This document shows, in pieces, positions 8,178 to 16,277 of a stretch of DNA of 43,371 nt. Below the pieces are notes generated by a model. The model made no database searches and was not told the origin of the DNA. It saw only the letters and a program-made list of their open reading frames with translations. Origin of the DNA: DUVY01 sp036562755 (lineage in GTDB: Bacteria; Bacillota; Clostridia; Christensenellales; DUVY01); contig DATCJN010000009.1 of the NCBI GenBank assembly GCA_036562755.1, forward strand, positions 1-43,371. The letters run 5' to 3'. Each line of letters starts with the position of its first letter. The stretch's first letter is position 1. Made by a program: the position numbers and the translations under genes.

Positions 8178-8993
8178 TTATTGTAATCTTGATTTATTCA
8201 CTCTTTTTTCTATCAAGCTTACCAACAGATACATTCCTACGGCCATTATGCATAATAAGAATACCGAAGTCATTACCAGATCCATCTTAAACACTTGACC
8301 GCCGTAAACGATTAGGTAGCCCAATCCTGCTCGGCTTGTTAGATACTCGCCCATAATAGTGCCTATCCAGGATAGGCCTATATTTATTTTTAAGACCGAA
8401 ATAAAATTGGGTATAGAATAGGGCAAGAGAAGTTTATATAAAATTTGAAACTTGCTCGCTCCCATTGATTTCATTAATAAAATTTTATCGGGATCGCAGC
8501 TCAACATTCCGTTTAGCACGGTGGTAATGGCAATGATAATGCATATCAAGATTGCCATTGTTACTATCGCTTTTATTCCAAGCCCCATTATAACTATAAT
8601 TGCGGGGCCCAGCGCGATTTTGGGCAGGCTGTTTAGCACCACGAGATATGGATCTATTACGCGGCGGAAATAATCGCTCCACCAAAGCCCTATGGCTATC
8701 AATGTTCCCGCTACGGTGGATATGGTAAAGCCTAGGAAGCACTCGTATAAAGTTATTCCTATGTGTTTGTAAATTTCTTTTGTAGAAAACATCTCAATAG
8801 CGGTTTTTATTATACGGCTGGGCGAGGAGAAAAACAGCGGGTCCAGCACCATAAAGCGAGTCAAAAGCTCCCACAAAAGCAATATACCTATCAATATACC
8901 GACTTGGGCGGTTAAAGTTAGGACTTTGTTTACTCTTAAATTTTTTAAGTATTTCAAATGTTCTTTAGAGTATATCGCTTTGTTCTTTTTCAT
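8178..8993 (-). CDS. ABC transporter permease, SsuC/TauC/ThiX type
   Basis: This 271-residue membrane protein belongs to the BPD_transp_1 permeases that import sulfonates, nitrate or taurine-like compounds or thiamine precursors. About six hydrophobic helices are visible, and the EAA loop that contacts the ATPase is SMGASKFQILYKLLLP. I placed the start at 8993: an AAAGGCGAT ribosome site precedes that ATG, while a longer version would begin inside the upstream ATPase gene. It lies 11 bp downstream of the ATPase. No periplasmic-type binding protein is encoded nearby, so the substrate cannot be named. Confidence 0.87.
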   Translation of the reverse strand: MKKNKAIYSKEHLKYLKNLRVNKVLTLTAQVGILIGILLLWELLTRFMVLDPLFFSSPSRIIKTAIEMFSTKEIYKHIGITLYECFLGFTISTVAGTLIAIGLWWSDYFRRVIDPYLVVLNSLPKIALGPAIIVIMGLGIKAIVTMAILICIIIAITTVLNGMLSCDPDKILLMKSMGASKFQILYKLLLPYSIPNFISVLKINIGLSWIGTIMGEYLTSRAGLGYLIVYGGQVFKMDLVMTSVFLLCIMAVGMYLLVSLIEKRVNKSRLQ

Positions 8994-9004
8994 AGGTATC
9001 GCCT

Positions 9005-9775
9005 TTAGTCTTTTCCTATTTTTTCCAGGTCTTTCCAAATTCGGTCAAACCAGTATCCGAATTTTTTGGATTCTCTTCTTTTTAGCGGAGTAGGGCAGTC
9101 TTGAAAATCCAAAACATATTCGTGGGCTACTGTCGCCGGCCGCTTAGAGAGCATGATTATACGGTCGCTTAGGCTTATGGCTTCGCTTATGTCATGGGTA
9201 ACCAAAATAGCGCTTTTCTTTTCGTTTTTTATTATGCTGTAAACGTCGTCGCAAACATAAAGTCGGGTTTGGTAGTCCAGCGCCGAAAAAGGTTCGTCCA
9301 AAAGCAATAGTTTGGGCGAGGTGGCAAGCGTTCTAATAAGCGCAACCCTTTGGCGCATGCCGCCGCTTAACGCGCGTGGATAATTATTGGCGAAGTCCTT
9401 CAATCCGTATTTTTCGATTAGTTCGTCCACCATTTTTAAGTTTTCGGGCGTCATTTTCTTTTGGATTTCTAAGCCCAGCGTGATGTTTTGGCGTATAGTG
9501 CGCCATTCGAATAAATGGTCTCTTTGGAACATATAGCCCGTGTCGCGATTGGTTGTTGTAACGGGCACGCCGTCTAGGACTATGCGTCCGCTGGACGCCT
9601 TAATCAGACCGCTTATTAGGGATAAAATGGTGGTTTTGCCGCAGCCCGAAGGGCCTACTATGGTCAAAAATTCGCCGTCGTATAAACAAAAACTTATATC
9701 TTTTAAGGCCAGAGTTTCGCCTAACTTAGTATGGTAAGTATGGCTTACCCTATCCAAACACAAAAGTATCTTCAT
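9005..9775 (-). CDS. ABC transporter ATP-binding protein, SsuB/TauB/ThiZ type
   Basis: The 256-residue ATPase has Walker A GPSGCGKTT, Q-loop FQRDHLFEW, signature LSGGMRQRVALIRTLA, Walker B LLLLDEPFSALD and the switch His in LVTHD. It is the first gene of a two-gene minus-strand operon with the permease. AAAGAGG lies just upstream of the ATG. The best family match is to nitrate/sulfonate/taurine and hydroxymethylpyrimidine importers. I looked for a TPP riboswitch in the upstream gap and saw no conserved core, so a thiamine role is unsupported. Confidence 0.9.
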   Translation of the reverse strand: MKILLCLDRVSHTYHTKLGETLALKDISFCLYDGEFLTIVGPSGCGKTTILSLISGLIKASSGRIVLDGVPVTTTNRDTGYMFQRDHLFEWRTIRQNITLGLEIQKKMTPENLKMVDELIEKYGLKDFANNYPRALSGGMRQRVALIRTLATSPKLLLLDEPFSALDYQTRLYVCDDVYSIIKNEKKSAILVTHDISEAISLSDRIIMLSKRPATVAHEYVLDFQDCPTPLKRRESKKFGYWFDRIWKDLEKIGKD

Positions 9776-9873
9776 ATCGCCTCTTTAATCGGTTGCTTAT
9801 ATAGTCAGTATATTAATAGAATAGGGTAAATGTGTTTGGGGCAAATATTTATAAAAGCATTTCAGATACTATC

Positions 9874-9901
9874 TTGACATAAAATAATTATGGTTTAAAA
9901 T
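9874..9901 (+). promoter_or_regulatory. Promoter for the KwaA-like gene
   Basis: A perfect TTGACA (9874-9879), a 16-nt spacer and TAAAAT (9896-9901) lie about 70 bp upstream of the ATG at 9971. The surrounding sequence is very AT-rich, so chance matches are easier here. Confidence 0.55.
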
Positions 9902-9970
9902 ATTATTAACAAATGTTCAAATGCTTAATCTTCAATTATTTGTTAATTATAGAATATTAGGATATAAAAA

Positions 9971-10558
9971 ATGAATACTATATTTAAAATATCTTCATAT
10001 ATTACTTCATTAATACCGTTTGGGGTTTATATATTAACTTCTCTATATTTATACAAAGATACTTTTTTTGAACCTTTACCTAAGTACATAAGAATGTCGC
10101 TTTTTTGTATAATAGTAGCAATATTAATTATATTTCTTTTATATTATATTGCTTTTCTCGTTATAAAATTTAAAAAGCATGAAAGCTCTAAAAAAATTAA
10201 GGTTTTAACATTTACAAAGCAAAGGGCAAATACCTCTAATTATTTATTGCAAAATGTATTACCTTTGATTTCTTTGCTTTTTTGTGAATTTAATTATCCG
10301 ATAATAATTTTCTTAATTTTGCTTTTAATTCTATTTGGTATTATGTATATAAAAAATGAGCTTTATTTTATAAATCCTTTATTTGATATTATAGGGGTAA
10401 AAATATATGAAGTCCAAGCTTTAGTAGCCGCACATGGAGAAGAATATTCAACAAACACAAAAAATTATATTGTTATTACTACAAAAAAATCTATTGAATT
10501 GCTAGTAGATAATAATTATATTGAACTAGATAATGGAGTTATTTTTTTAAAAGATTAA
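9971..10558 (+). CDS. kwaA: Four-TM membrane protein, candidate KwaA of a Kiwa-like defence system
   Basis: The 195-residue protein has four hydrophobic helices (about residues 6-27, 41-66, 94-108 and 109-128) and then a soluble tail of about 65 residues. The segment after the last helix, INPLFDIIGVKIYEV, and the NYLLQNVLPLISL stretch agree with my recollection of KwaA, the membrane subunit of the Kiwa anti-phage system. No other known family comes to mind. The decisive context is the convergent gene next door, which resembles KwaB; the two stop codons overlap within TTAA (10555-10558). Base composition is extreme: 12 G+C in the 60 bases from 10261, against 29 of 60 from 12541 inside valS. 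This indicates horizontal acquisition. The family call is from memory of the pattern, without a search. Confidence 0.55.
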   Translation: MNTIFKISSYITSLIPFGVYILTSLYLYKDTFFEPLPKYIRMSLFCIIVAILIIFLLYYIAFLVIKFKKHESSKKIKVLTFTKQRANTSNYLLQNVLPLISLLFCEFNYPIIIFLILLLILFGIMYIKNELYFINPLFDIIGVKIYEVQALVAAHGEEYSTNTKNYIVITTKKSIELLVDNNYIELDNGVIFLKD

Positions 10559-11532
10559 ATATCCATATCTTGTGCAAAAACAACTTTTTCTTCAAAAAAG
10601 TCTCTTTTTGCTTTATTACATATAAAGCCTATAAAATTTGATATGGCATCATCATCTGAAAAGGTAATTTTATTATCTGCAAATCTAATGTTTAAATGTT
10701 TTTCTAAGTATTTTATTTTCTCGCTAGGATAGTTTCTAATTTCATCAATTATTACTAAATTAAAATCAAAAAACATTTCACATCTTTTTTTCTTTTTTAT
10801 TACAAAATTTAAAATACGTTCTGCATCTTGAGAAGAAATCAAATTTGCATCTTTTAGATTTGTAATAGCAGATGAGGCTTTATTTTGTAAATATGTATCC
10901 ATTTCTAAAAAGCTTCTTGCTTTTTCATTTATAAGAACGTATAAATCATTAATAATCAAAAGAATTGGATTAAGGGGAATTCTAAAAATTTCCCCATTAA
11001 TTTCTTTTATTATTTTTTCTTCTTCATCATATATAAAATGCAAATATTTTGAAGAGTTTATAAAAGGTTGTCCCTGACAAACAGCTATAATTTTTATATC
11101 ATTGCTTTGAAAGGCAATTGATATATATCTTGAACCAAAATTATAAATTGGGGTTTCTTTATTTGCATTGTTTAATGAATATAAGAAATCTTTCATTAAA
11201 GGTGTTTCTGTTGTTAAATACTCTATGCATTCTTTTTCATTTCTTGGATGGTATGGTTTGCAAGGAGTAATATCAATTTTATTTATAATAATATCATTTA
11301 TAATTTTGAATGAGTTATGAATACATCTTTGAGATATTGATAACTCATAAGTTAAAAATTCTATGTTATTTTTTAATTTTTTCTTATTTGTGCAATAAAC
11401 ACCTAGTGAATAATCTATTTTTGGTAATAAATTAACATCTTTATATTTATTTAAAACATCTATTATATTATTTTTAATTTCTTCTATATTATTTTTAAAT
11501 TCTTCTGAAGTATCTTTTTTTATATTTTGCAT
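10555..11532 (-). CDS. kwaB: DUF4868-like protein, candidate KwaB of a Kiwa-like defence system
   Basis: The 325-residue soluble protein lacks signal or membrane segments. Its C-terminal half follows the DUF4868/KwaB pattern: a short strand region LLIINDLYVLINEKARSFLE, then helices with AITNLKDANLISSQDAERIL, and near the end KITFSDDDAISNFIGF. In Kiwa, KwaB is the cytosolic effector held by membrane protein KwaA. The start at 11532 is preferred because GAGG lies 6 nt before that ATG; an ATG at 11544 has a poorer site. The gene is 23 bp downstream of a DUF2188 gene on the same strand and converges on the KwaA-like gene, unlike the co-directional kwaA-kwaB pairs I know. AT-rich like its neighbours. 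Confidence 0.6.
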   Translation of the reverse strand: MQNIKKDTSEEFKNNIEEIKNNIIDVLNKYKDVNLLPKIDYSLGVYCTNKKKLKNNIEFLTYELSISQRCIHNSFKIINDIIINKIDITPCKPYHPRNEKECIEYLTTETPLMKDFLYSLNNANKETPIYNFGSRYISIAFQSNDIKIIAVCQGQPFINSSKYLHFIYDEEEKIIKEINGEIFRIPLNPILLIINDLYVLINEKARSFLEMDTYLQNKASSAITNLKDANLISSQDAERILNFVIKKKKRCEMFFDFNLVIIDEIRNYPSEKIKYLEKHLNIRFADNKITFSDDDAISNFIGFICNKAKRDFFEEKVVFAQDMDI

Positions 11533-11555
11533 CTTTATCCTCATAAAATATTTAT

Positions 11556-11771
11556 TTATCCTTTAGGCGGGAAAGGGTCATTCCCATAACTATTTTTTTC
11601 TCGTATTCTTCCATTCCTACCGTGAATAACTAATTCTTCTTTTTGATTGATTGCTATTTGTCGACCTTTTTTGATTGCTTCTTTTTGAGTATTAAATACA
11701 GCGGCAGGCCTTTGCCCGTTAGAATGCTTAACTTGCCAACCATTTGGATGTGGGGTTACATGAATTGACAT
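11556..11771 (-). CDS. DUF2188 domain protein
   Basis: The 71-residue protein matches DUF2188 over its whole length: HVTPHPNGWQVKHSNGQRP, then FNTQKEAIKKGRQIA and an ELVIHGRNGRI strand. DUF2188 proteins are small, of unknown biochemical role, and are often found in accessory regions. It is the first gene of a minus-strand unit with the KwaB-like gene and has its own promoter and an AGGTGATAAT ribosome site. Its presence here may be functional or may only reflect the accessory nature of the island. Confidence 0.85.
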   Translation of the reverse strand: MSIHVTPHPNGWQVKHSNGQRPAAVFNTQKEAIKKGRQIAINQKEELVIHGRNGRIREKNSYGNDPFPPKG

Positions 11772-11813
11772 ATTATCACCTTCTTTCTTTTAAATTTGTT
11801 TTTTTACGAAGGC

Positions 11814-11842
11814 ATTATAGCATATATAGTATATTTGGCCAA
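11814..11842 (-). promoter_or_regulatory. Promoter for the DUF2188/KwaB-like unit
   Basis: On the minus strand TTGGCC (11842-11837), a 17-nt spacer and TATAAT (11819-11814) precede the DUF2188 start by about 43 bp. Confidence 0.55.
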
Positions 11843-11975
11843 TACCTTATCAAAATATTGGGTTAACAATTCTTTATGTCTAAATATATGCTCATAAGTT
11901 TTAATTATATATAACTAAAGAATTAATTAATCTATATATTATTAACGTAACTCCCCAAAACGCCTTTTTCATAAT

Positions 11976-12004
11976 TTGCCTTATTGAATTTTTTCTAGTA
12001 TAAT
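11976..12004 (+). promoter_or_regulatory. Promoter upstream of the small membrane gene and valS
   Basis: TTGCCT (11976-11981), 17-nt spacer, TATAAT (11999-12004). No T-box specifier or antiterminator is seen between this promoter and valS. The 130 bp to its left is AT-rich without recognisable structure. Confidence 0.6.
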
Positions 12005-12039
12005 GTTTTAAATAATTTTTGAAAAAAGAGTAAATTTTG

Positions 12040-12276
12040 ATGCTTTTTTGCGTTGCGTTTTTGGACGGGCTGGTTAAAAGGTTTACCCAATGGAATGTAA
12101 TCGTAGGGCTGGTTTTGGCCGTAGGGGGACTTTTAACTGCTGTTTTTGCCCGAAAGCTGGTCAAGGCAATCAAAAAAACGGACGAAGTCGAAAATTTTGA
12201 TAAACTGTTTGTGGCGTTCAAATTCTCGGGCTTTTTGTTAGTGCTCGCAGGTTTGATTTTTACCATTATAAAATAA
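12040..12276 (+). CDS. Small two-TM membrane protein
   Basis: I do not recognise this 78-residue protein. Two hydrophobic stretches (about residues 18-38 and 57-77) flank a charged segment with KAIKKTDEVENFDK. The ATG at 12040 follows an AGAG site by about 10 nt; a TTG one codon upstream is an alternative. It lies 17 bp ahead of valS and behind a good promoter, so it is the first gene of that operon. A SecG-like role was considered, but the glycine-rich SecG pattern is missing. Confidence 0.6.
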   Translation: MLFCVAFLDGLVKRFTQWNVIVGLVLAVGGLLTAVFARKLVKAIKKTDEVENFDKLFVAFKFSGFLLVLAGLIFTIIK

Positions 12277-12293
12277 ACAGAAGGTTAAAGCAT

Positions 12294-14915
12294 ATGGACA
12301 ACTACGAATTAGACAAGACCTACAATCCGTCATTATTTGAAAACAAATGGTATGACGAATGGGTAAAGCGCGGCAGCTTTAAGGCGGACGCGGACAAAAC
12401 CAAAAAGCCTTTTACCATAGTTATGCCGCCGCCCAATATAACAGGCTATCTGCACATCGGCCACGCGCTGAACCTTTCCTTGCAAGATGTGTTTATAAGA
12501 TACAAGAGAATGCAGGGCTTCAACGCGCTTTGGCTGCCCGGAACAGACCACGCCTCTATCGCGACCGAGGTTAAAATAGTCGAGCAAATGGCAAAAGAAG
12601 GTCTAACCAAGCAGGATATAGGCAGAGAAAAATTCTTAGAACGCGCGTGGGACTGGTATAAAAAATACGGCGGAAGGATAATCGAGCAGTTTAAGAGACT
12701 GGGACTTTCTTGCGATTGGGATAGACTCGCGTTTACTATGGACGAAAAGCGCTCCCGCGCGGTTTTGGAAGTCTTTGTCCGCTACTACGAAAAAGGATAC
12801 ATCTATAAAGGCAGCAGGATTATAAACTGGTGTCCAAACTGCAAAACAGCGCTATCCGACGCCGAGGTTGAATATAACCCTTCAAACTCACATTTATGGC
12901 ACATTAAATATCCTATTGAAAATTCGGACGAATATATAGTTGTGGCTACCACCAGGCCCGAAACAATGCTGGGCGACACTGCGGTAGCGGTCAACCCGAC
13001 CGATAACAGATATAAGCACTTAATAGGCAAGTATGTCGTCTTGCCGCTTATGAACAGGCGTATTCCTATTTTAGCCGACGACTATGTCGATAAGACCTTC
13101 GGTACGGGCGCCGTTAAGATCACGCCCGCGCACGACCCCAACGACTTTGAGGTGGGCTTAAGACACAAGCTTGAAGTCATAAGGGTTATGAACTATGACG
13201 GCACGATGAACGAGCTGGCCGGAAAATACAAAGGCTTGGACAGATACGCCGCAAGAGAAGCAATCGTTCAAGACCTAAAGGCGTTGGGACTGCTTCAAAA
13301 AATCGAGCCGCACAAGCACAACGTCGGCCAATGCTACCGCTGCGATACGGTTATTGAGCCTATCGTTTCAGAGCAATGGTTTGTCAGAATGAGCGAACTA
13401 GCCAAGCCCGCCCTGGAAGTTTTGGACAAGGGCGAGTTAAGGTTTACTCCTAAACGCTTTGGCAAAATATACAGGCATTGGCTTGAGAATATAAAAGATT
13501 GGTGTATCTCAAGACAGCTTTGGTGGGGACACAGGATTCCCGCTTACTATTGCGACGCCTGCGGGGATATGACGGTTTCGCGCGAGCACCTAGAAACCTG
13601 CCCTAAATGCGGCGGCAAGGTTACCCAAGACCCCGACGTTTTGGATACCTGGTTTTCCAGCGCGCTTTGGCCTTTTGCCACTTTGGGCTGGCCTGAAAAG
13701 AGCGAGGATTTGGATTATTTCTATCCGTCCGATGTTTTGGTTACCGCCCATGAAATAATCTTCTTCTGGGTAGTCCGCATGGTTTTCTCGGGCATTGAGT
13801 TTATGGGCAAAGCGCCTTTTTCGGATGTCGTAATCAACGGCATAGTTAGAGATAGAATCGGCCGCAAGATGTCCAAGTCGCTAGGCAACGGCGTAGATCC
13901 CATAGAAATGATAGACAAATACGGCACCGACTCTGTAAGGTTCTCGCTGCTATGGGGCTCAACTTTGGGCAGCGACATAAAATTCTCCGAAGACAAGATA
14001 GCTACCGACAGAGTGTTTATTAATAAGATATGGAACGCCGCAAGGTTTGTTCTGCTAAACGCCGAAAAGATAGAGCATAAGGATATAAGCAAGATAAAAC
14101 TTACAAGCGCGGATCAATGGATCTTGTATAAGTGGAACGAGACGGTTAAGAACGTCATTAAGCTTCTTGATAAATATAATGTCAATCTCGCGCTGAAGTA
14201 TATGTATGAATTTATTTGGGACGATTTTTGCGATTGGTATATCGAGCTAGCCAAGCCCAAGCTTTACGGCGCGGACGAGGGCGAAAAGATAGGCGCTATG
14301 TCTGTGCTGATGTATCTATTGGGCGAAATCTTAAAGCTAATCCATCCTATCTTGCCCTTCGTTACCGAAGAAATATATTCGCATATGGGCGACGGCTTGA
14401 TTATGAAGGCAAAATATCCCGAATTTAACAAGAAGTATCACAACGCTAAAGCGTATAAAGCGTTTGAGGAAGTAATAGCCGTCATAAAGAAGATAAGAGA
14501 GCTAAGGGCGGAGATGAAAGTGCCTCAAAACAAGCGCACCTCAATCTATGTCCTGCCGCTAAAAAACCAAAAGCTAGTTAACGAGTCCCTGATTTATATC
14601 GAAAAACTAGGCATGGGCAAGTCCATAGAAGTTGTCGAGGCAAAGCCCGAAAAGTGCGCTCAAATTATTACGCCTTTGTGCGAAATTTATATACCGCTGC
14701 TTGAGCTTGTGGATAAGACGGTAGAGCTTGCCCGACTTAACAAAGAGCTAAAAGACGCTCAAAGCGAGCTGGAGCGCGCCCAAGGCAAGCTAAACAACCA
14801 GGGCTTCGTAGCTAAAGCGCCCAAGCAATTGGTGGAGCAGGAAAAAGCTAAAGTAGAAAAATATACACAGCTTATAGAAAAGATTAAAAACTCTATTAAG
14901 GAATTGGAAGAATAA
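12294..14915 (+). CDS. valS: Valyl-tRNA synthetase
   Basis: The 873-residue class I synthetase attaches valine to tRNA(Val). HIGH is at residues 54-57 (GYLHIGHALN) and the second signature is GRKMSKSLGNG near residue 525. The CP1 editing domain lies between them, with the metal-like cysteines CYRCDT and YYCDACGD...CPKCGG visible. The last 70 residues form the valyl-specific coiled coil rich in Lys, Glu and Gln. Length is normal for Firmicutes ValRS. No T-box leader precedes it, which is less usual in this phylum. A strong terminator follows. Confidence 0.98.
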   Translation: MDNYELDKTYNPSLFENKWYDEWVKRGSFKADADKTKKPFTIVMPPPNITGYLHIGHALNLSLQDVFIRYKRMQGFNALWLPGTDHASIATEVKIVEQMAKEGLTKQDIGREKFLERAWDWYKKYGGRIIEQFKRLGLSCDWDRLAFTMDEKRSRAVLEVFVRYYEKGYIYKGSRIINWCPNCKTALSDAEVEYNPSNSHLWHIKYPIENSDEYIVVATTRPETMLGDTAVAVNPTDNRYKHLIGKYVVLPLMNRRIPILADDYVDKTFGTGAVKITPAHDPNDFEVGLRHKLEVIRVMNYDGTMNELAGKYKGLDRYAAREAIVQDLKALGLLQKIEPHKHNVGQCYRCDTVIEPIVSEQWFVRMSELAKPALEVLDKGELRFTPKRFGKIYRHWLENIKDWCISRQLWWGHRIPAYYCDACGDMTVSREHLETCPKCGGKVTQDPDVLDTWFSSALWPFATLGWPEKSEDLDYFYPSDVLVTAHEIIFFWVVRMVFSGIEFMGKAPFSDVVINGIVRDRIGRKMSKSLGNGVDPIEMIDKYGTDSVRFSLLWGSTLGSDIKFSEDKIATDRVFINKIWNAARFVLLNAEKIEHKDISKIKLTSADQWILYKWNETVKNVIKLLDKYNVNLALKYMYEFIWDDFCDWYIELAKPKLYGADEGEKIGAMSVLMYLLGEILKLIHPILPFVTEEIYSHMGDGLIMKAKYPEFNKKYHNAKAYKAFEEVIAVIKKIRELRAEMKVPQNKRTSIYVLPLKNQKLVNESLIYIEKLGMGKSIEVVEAKPEKCAQIITPLCEIYIPLLELVDKTVELARLNKELKDAQSELERAQGKLNNQGFVAKAPKQLVEQEKAKVEKYTQLIEKIKNSIKELEE

Positions 14916-14920
14916 AAAAT

Positions 14921-14955
14921 AAAAGCGTCGAGGTTTTGCTCGACGCTTTTTTATT
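14921..14955. terminator. Bidirectional terminator between valS and the DUF4364 gene
   Basis: AAAAGCGTCGAG (14921-14932) pairs with CTCGACGCTTTT (14939-14950) around a 6-nt loop. T runs on either strand make it work for both convergent genes. Its right end overlaps the last codon of the minus-strand gene. Confidence 0.9.
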
Positions 14956-15526
14956 CGTCCAATAATTCATACAAACTTGCGTAAATTTGGGAGGCCTTTT
15001 CGTCCCATTTGTTACAGATAGATTTGGCCGTGGCTCTGGAGTCCACGTTCATTTTGATTTCCAGAAGCTGCTTTGTCGGGTCTTTTATGCCCAAAACCAC
15101 GGTATGAGTGCCGTCTTCGTTCATGTAATAGTCGCGGGTGTATTCTTGACGCCGCCTGTAGTGCATGCGGTTTTCGGCTACATAATCCACGATTTCGGCG
15201 CGCAAAGACGCGGGAATATAATAGAACAAGTGCGAAAGACACATTCTGCCGTCCACCGTTAAAGCGTAGGCGGTCTCAATGGTGGGCGTTCCCGAAGCGG
15301 TCACAGGCCCTTTGGAAGAAGAAATCATGGTGATAAAGTTGTTTTTCAGCAAGATATTAAAGGCCTGCTTGCATTCCATATAATTGATCCAGTTATTACG
15401 GCTACAGCACATTTCCAGGATGGTGCTCTCGGTCAGGGGCACATCCATTTTGTCGAAAACAAACAACAAAATTAAGGAATTTAATTTGCTGTTATCCGTT
15501 TCCATATCTATCCGTTCATCCAACAT
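14951..15526 (-). CDS. DUF4364 family protein
   Basis: The 191-residue protein matches DUF4364: an N-terminal winged-helix-like segment with NSLILLFVFDKMDVPLTES, a middle with YALTVDGRMCLSHLFYYIP, and a beta-rich C-terminal part. The family is widespread in Clostridia; its role is unknown but the fold suggests a transcription regulator. An extended -10 (TGATATAAT on the minus strand, TATAAT at 15539-15534) ends 7 nt before the ATG at 15526, so the message may be leaderless. An alternative ATG at 15505 has only a weak GGA ribosome site. Confidence 0.85.
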   Translation of the reverse strand: MLDERIDMETDNSKLNSLILLFVFDKMDVPLTESTILEMCCSRNNWINYMECKQAFNILLKNNFITMISSSKGPVTASGTPTIETAYALTVDGRMCLSHLFYYIPASLRAEIVDYVAENRMHYRRRQEYTRDYYMNEDGTHTVVLGIKDPTKQLLEIKMNVDSRATAKSICNKWDEKASQIYASLYELLDE

Positions 15527-15591
15527 TTTATTTATTATATCATAATATGTCGAAATATTAAAGATTTTTGTATTTATAATTTTATTTGTTT

Positions 15592-15625
15592 ATTGTAAAC
15601 TAATCTCATATATTTAGTTTACAAT
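15592..15625. promoter_or_regulatory. BirA (biotin) operator
   Basis: ATTGTAAACTAA (15592-15603) and TTAGTTTACAAT (15614-15625) are perfect inverted arms with a 10-bp spacer. TTGTAAAC, 16 bp, GTTTACAA matches the known Firmicutes BirA operator architecture. It overlaps the -35 of the bioY promoter, so biotin-loaded BirA should repress bioY. Confidence 0.85.
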
Positions 15626-15646
15626 ACAAATGCATTATGTTATTAT
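15618..15646 (+). promoter_or_regulatory. bioY promoter
   Basis: TTTACA (15618-15623), 17-nt spacer, TATTAT (15641-15646). The -35 is embedded in the right arm of the BirA operator. Confidence 0.7.
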
Positions 15647-15670
15647 ATAACAAAAAAGCAGGAGTTGTTT

Positions 15671-16276
15671 ATGACACAAGCGAAAAGCGCGAAAAAATCT
15701 CTCAGTCTAAAAATCGCTCTAACAGCGATTATGTGCGCTCTTACTTGTTCGGGCGGTTTTATTAAAATACCGCTGCCTATGCTGGACATAACGTTGCAGA
15801 CCTTTTTCGCCTGCATGGCGGGATTGTTTTTGGGCAAAAAACTAGGGCCGTTAAGCCAGGCTATTTATATGTTGTTAGGACTAATGGGCGTCCCCGTTTT
15901 CTCCAGAGGCGGCGGAATTACATATATATTTCAAGCGTCGTTTGGTTTTATCTTGGGATTTATTTTATGCGCTTTTATTTGCGGATTCGTTAGGGATTGG
16001 CTTTATAAGGATATTTATCTTTCAAAAATAAAAATTTCGGATTATCTAAAAGTGTCTCTTATTTGCTTATTAGGCATATTGGGCGTTTATGTAATAGGAG
16101 CGCCTTATATGCTGTCGATTTTGTATTTTTATCTACATCAAACTCAAGCGGTCATGATCAGCGCCGCGTTAAGCCTTCCTATGTATTTACTTGGAGATAT
16201 AGTAAGCCTGGTTATATTAATTTTAGCCGCGCCTATTATATTTAAAAGAGTTCCTATGTTATTAAATTTAAGGTAA
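15671..16276 (+). CDS. bioY: Biotin transporter BioY (ECF substrate-binding subunit)
   Basis: The 201-residue integral membrane protein is the biotin-binding S component that works alone or with shared ECF energy-coupling proteins. About six hydrophobic helices and the BioY signature GLMGVPVFSRGGGITYIF are visible, along with the early LPMLDITLQTFF motif. The ATG at 15671 follows CAGGAG by 6-7 nt; a TTG two codons upstream is less likely. The perfect BirA operator in its promoter independently supports biotin as the substrate. No biotin biosynthesis genes occur in the window, consistent with biotin scavenging. It converges with mgsA, leaving a single base between the two stops. Confidence 0.95.
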   Translation: MTQAKSAKKSLSLKIALTAIMCALTCSGGFIKIPLPMLDITLQTFFACMAGLFLGKKLGPLSQAIYMLLGLMGVPVFSRGGGITYIFQASFGFILGFILCAFICGFVRDWLYKDIYLSKIKISDYLKVSLICLLGILGVYVIGAPYMLSILYFYLHQTQAVMISAALSLPMYLLGDIVSLVILILAAPIIFKRVPMLLNLR

Positions 16277-16277
16277 A

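Noticed and set aside
9776..9873. TPP riboswitch ahead of the ThiZ/SsuB-like ATPase
   Set aside because: The conserved TPP core motifs are not present on the minus strand.
12040..12276. SecG assignment for the small two-TM protein
   Set aside because: Size and two helices fit, but the conserved SecG motifs are not visible.
12005..12293. T-box leader for valS
   Set aside because: The only space holds a small membrane-protein gene; no T-box core or antiterminator was seen.
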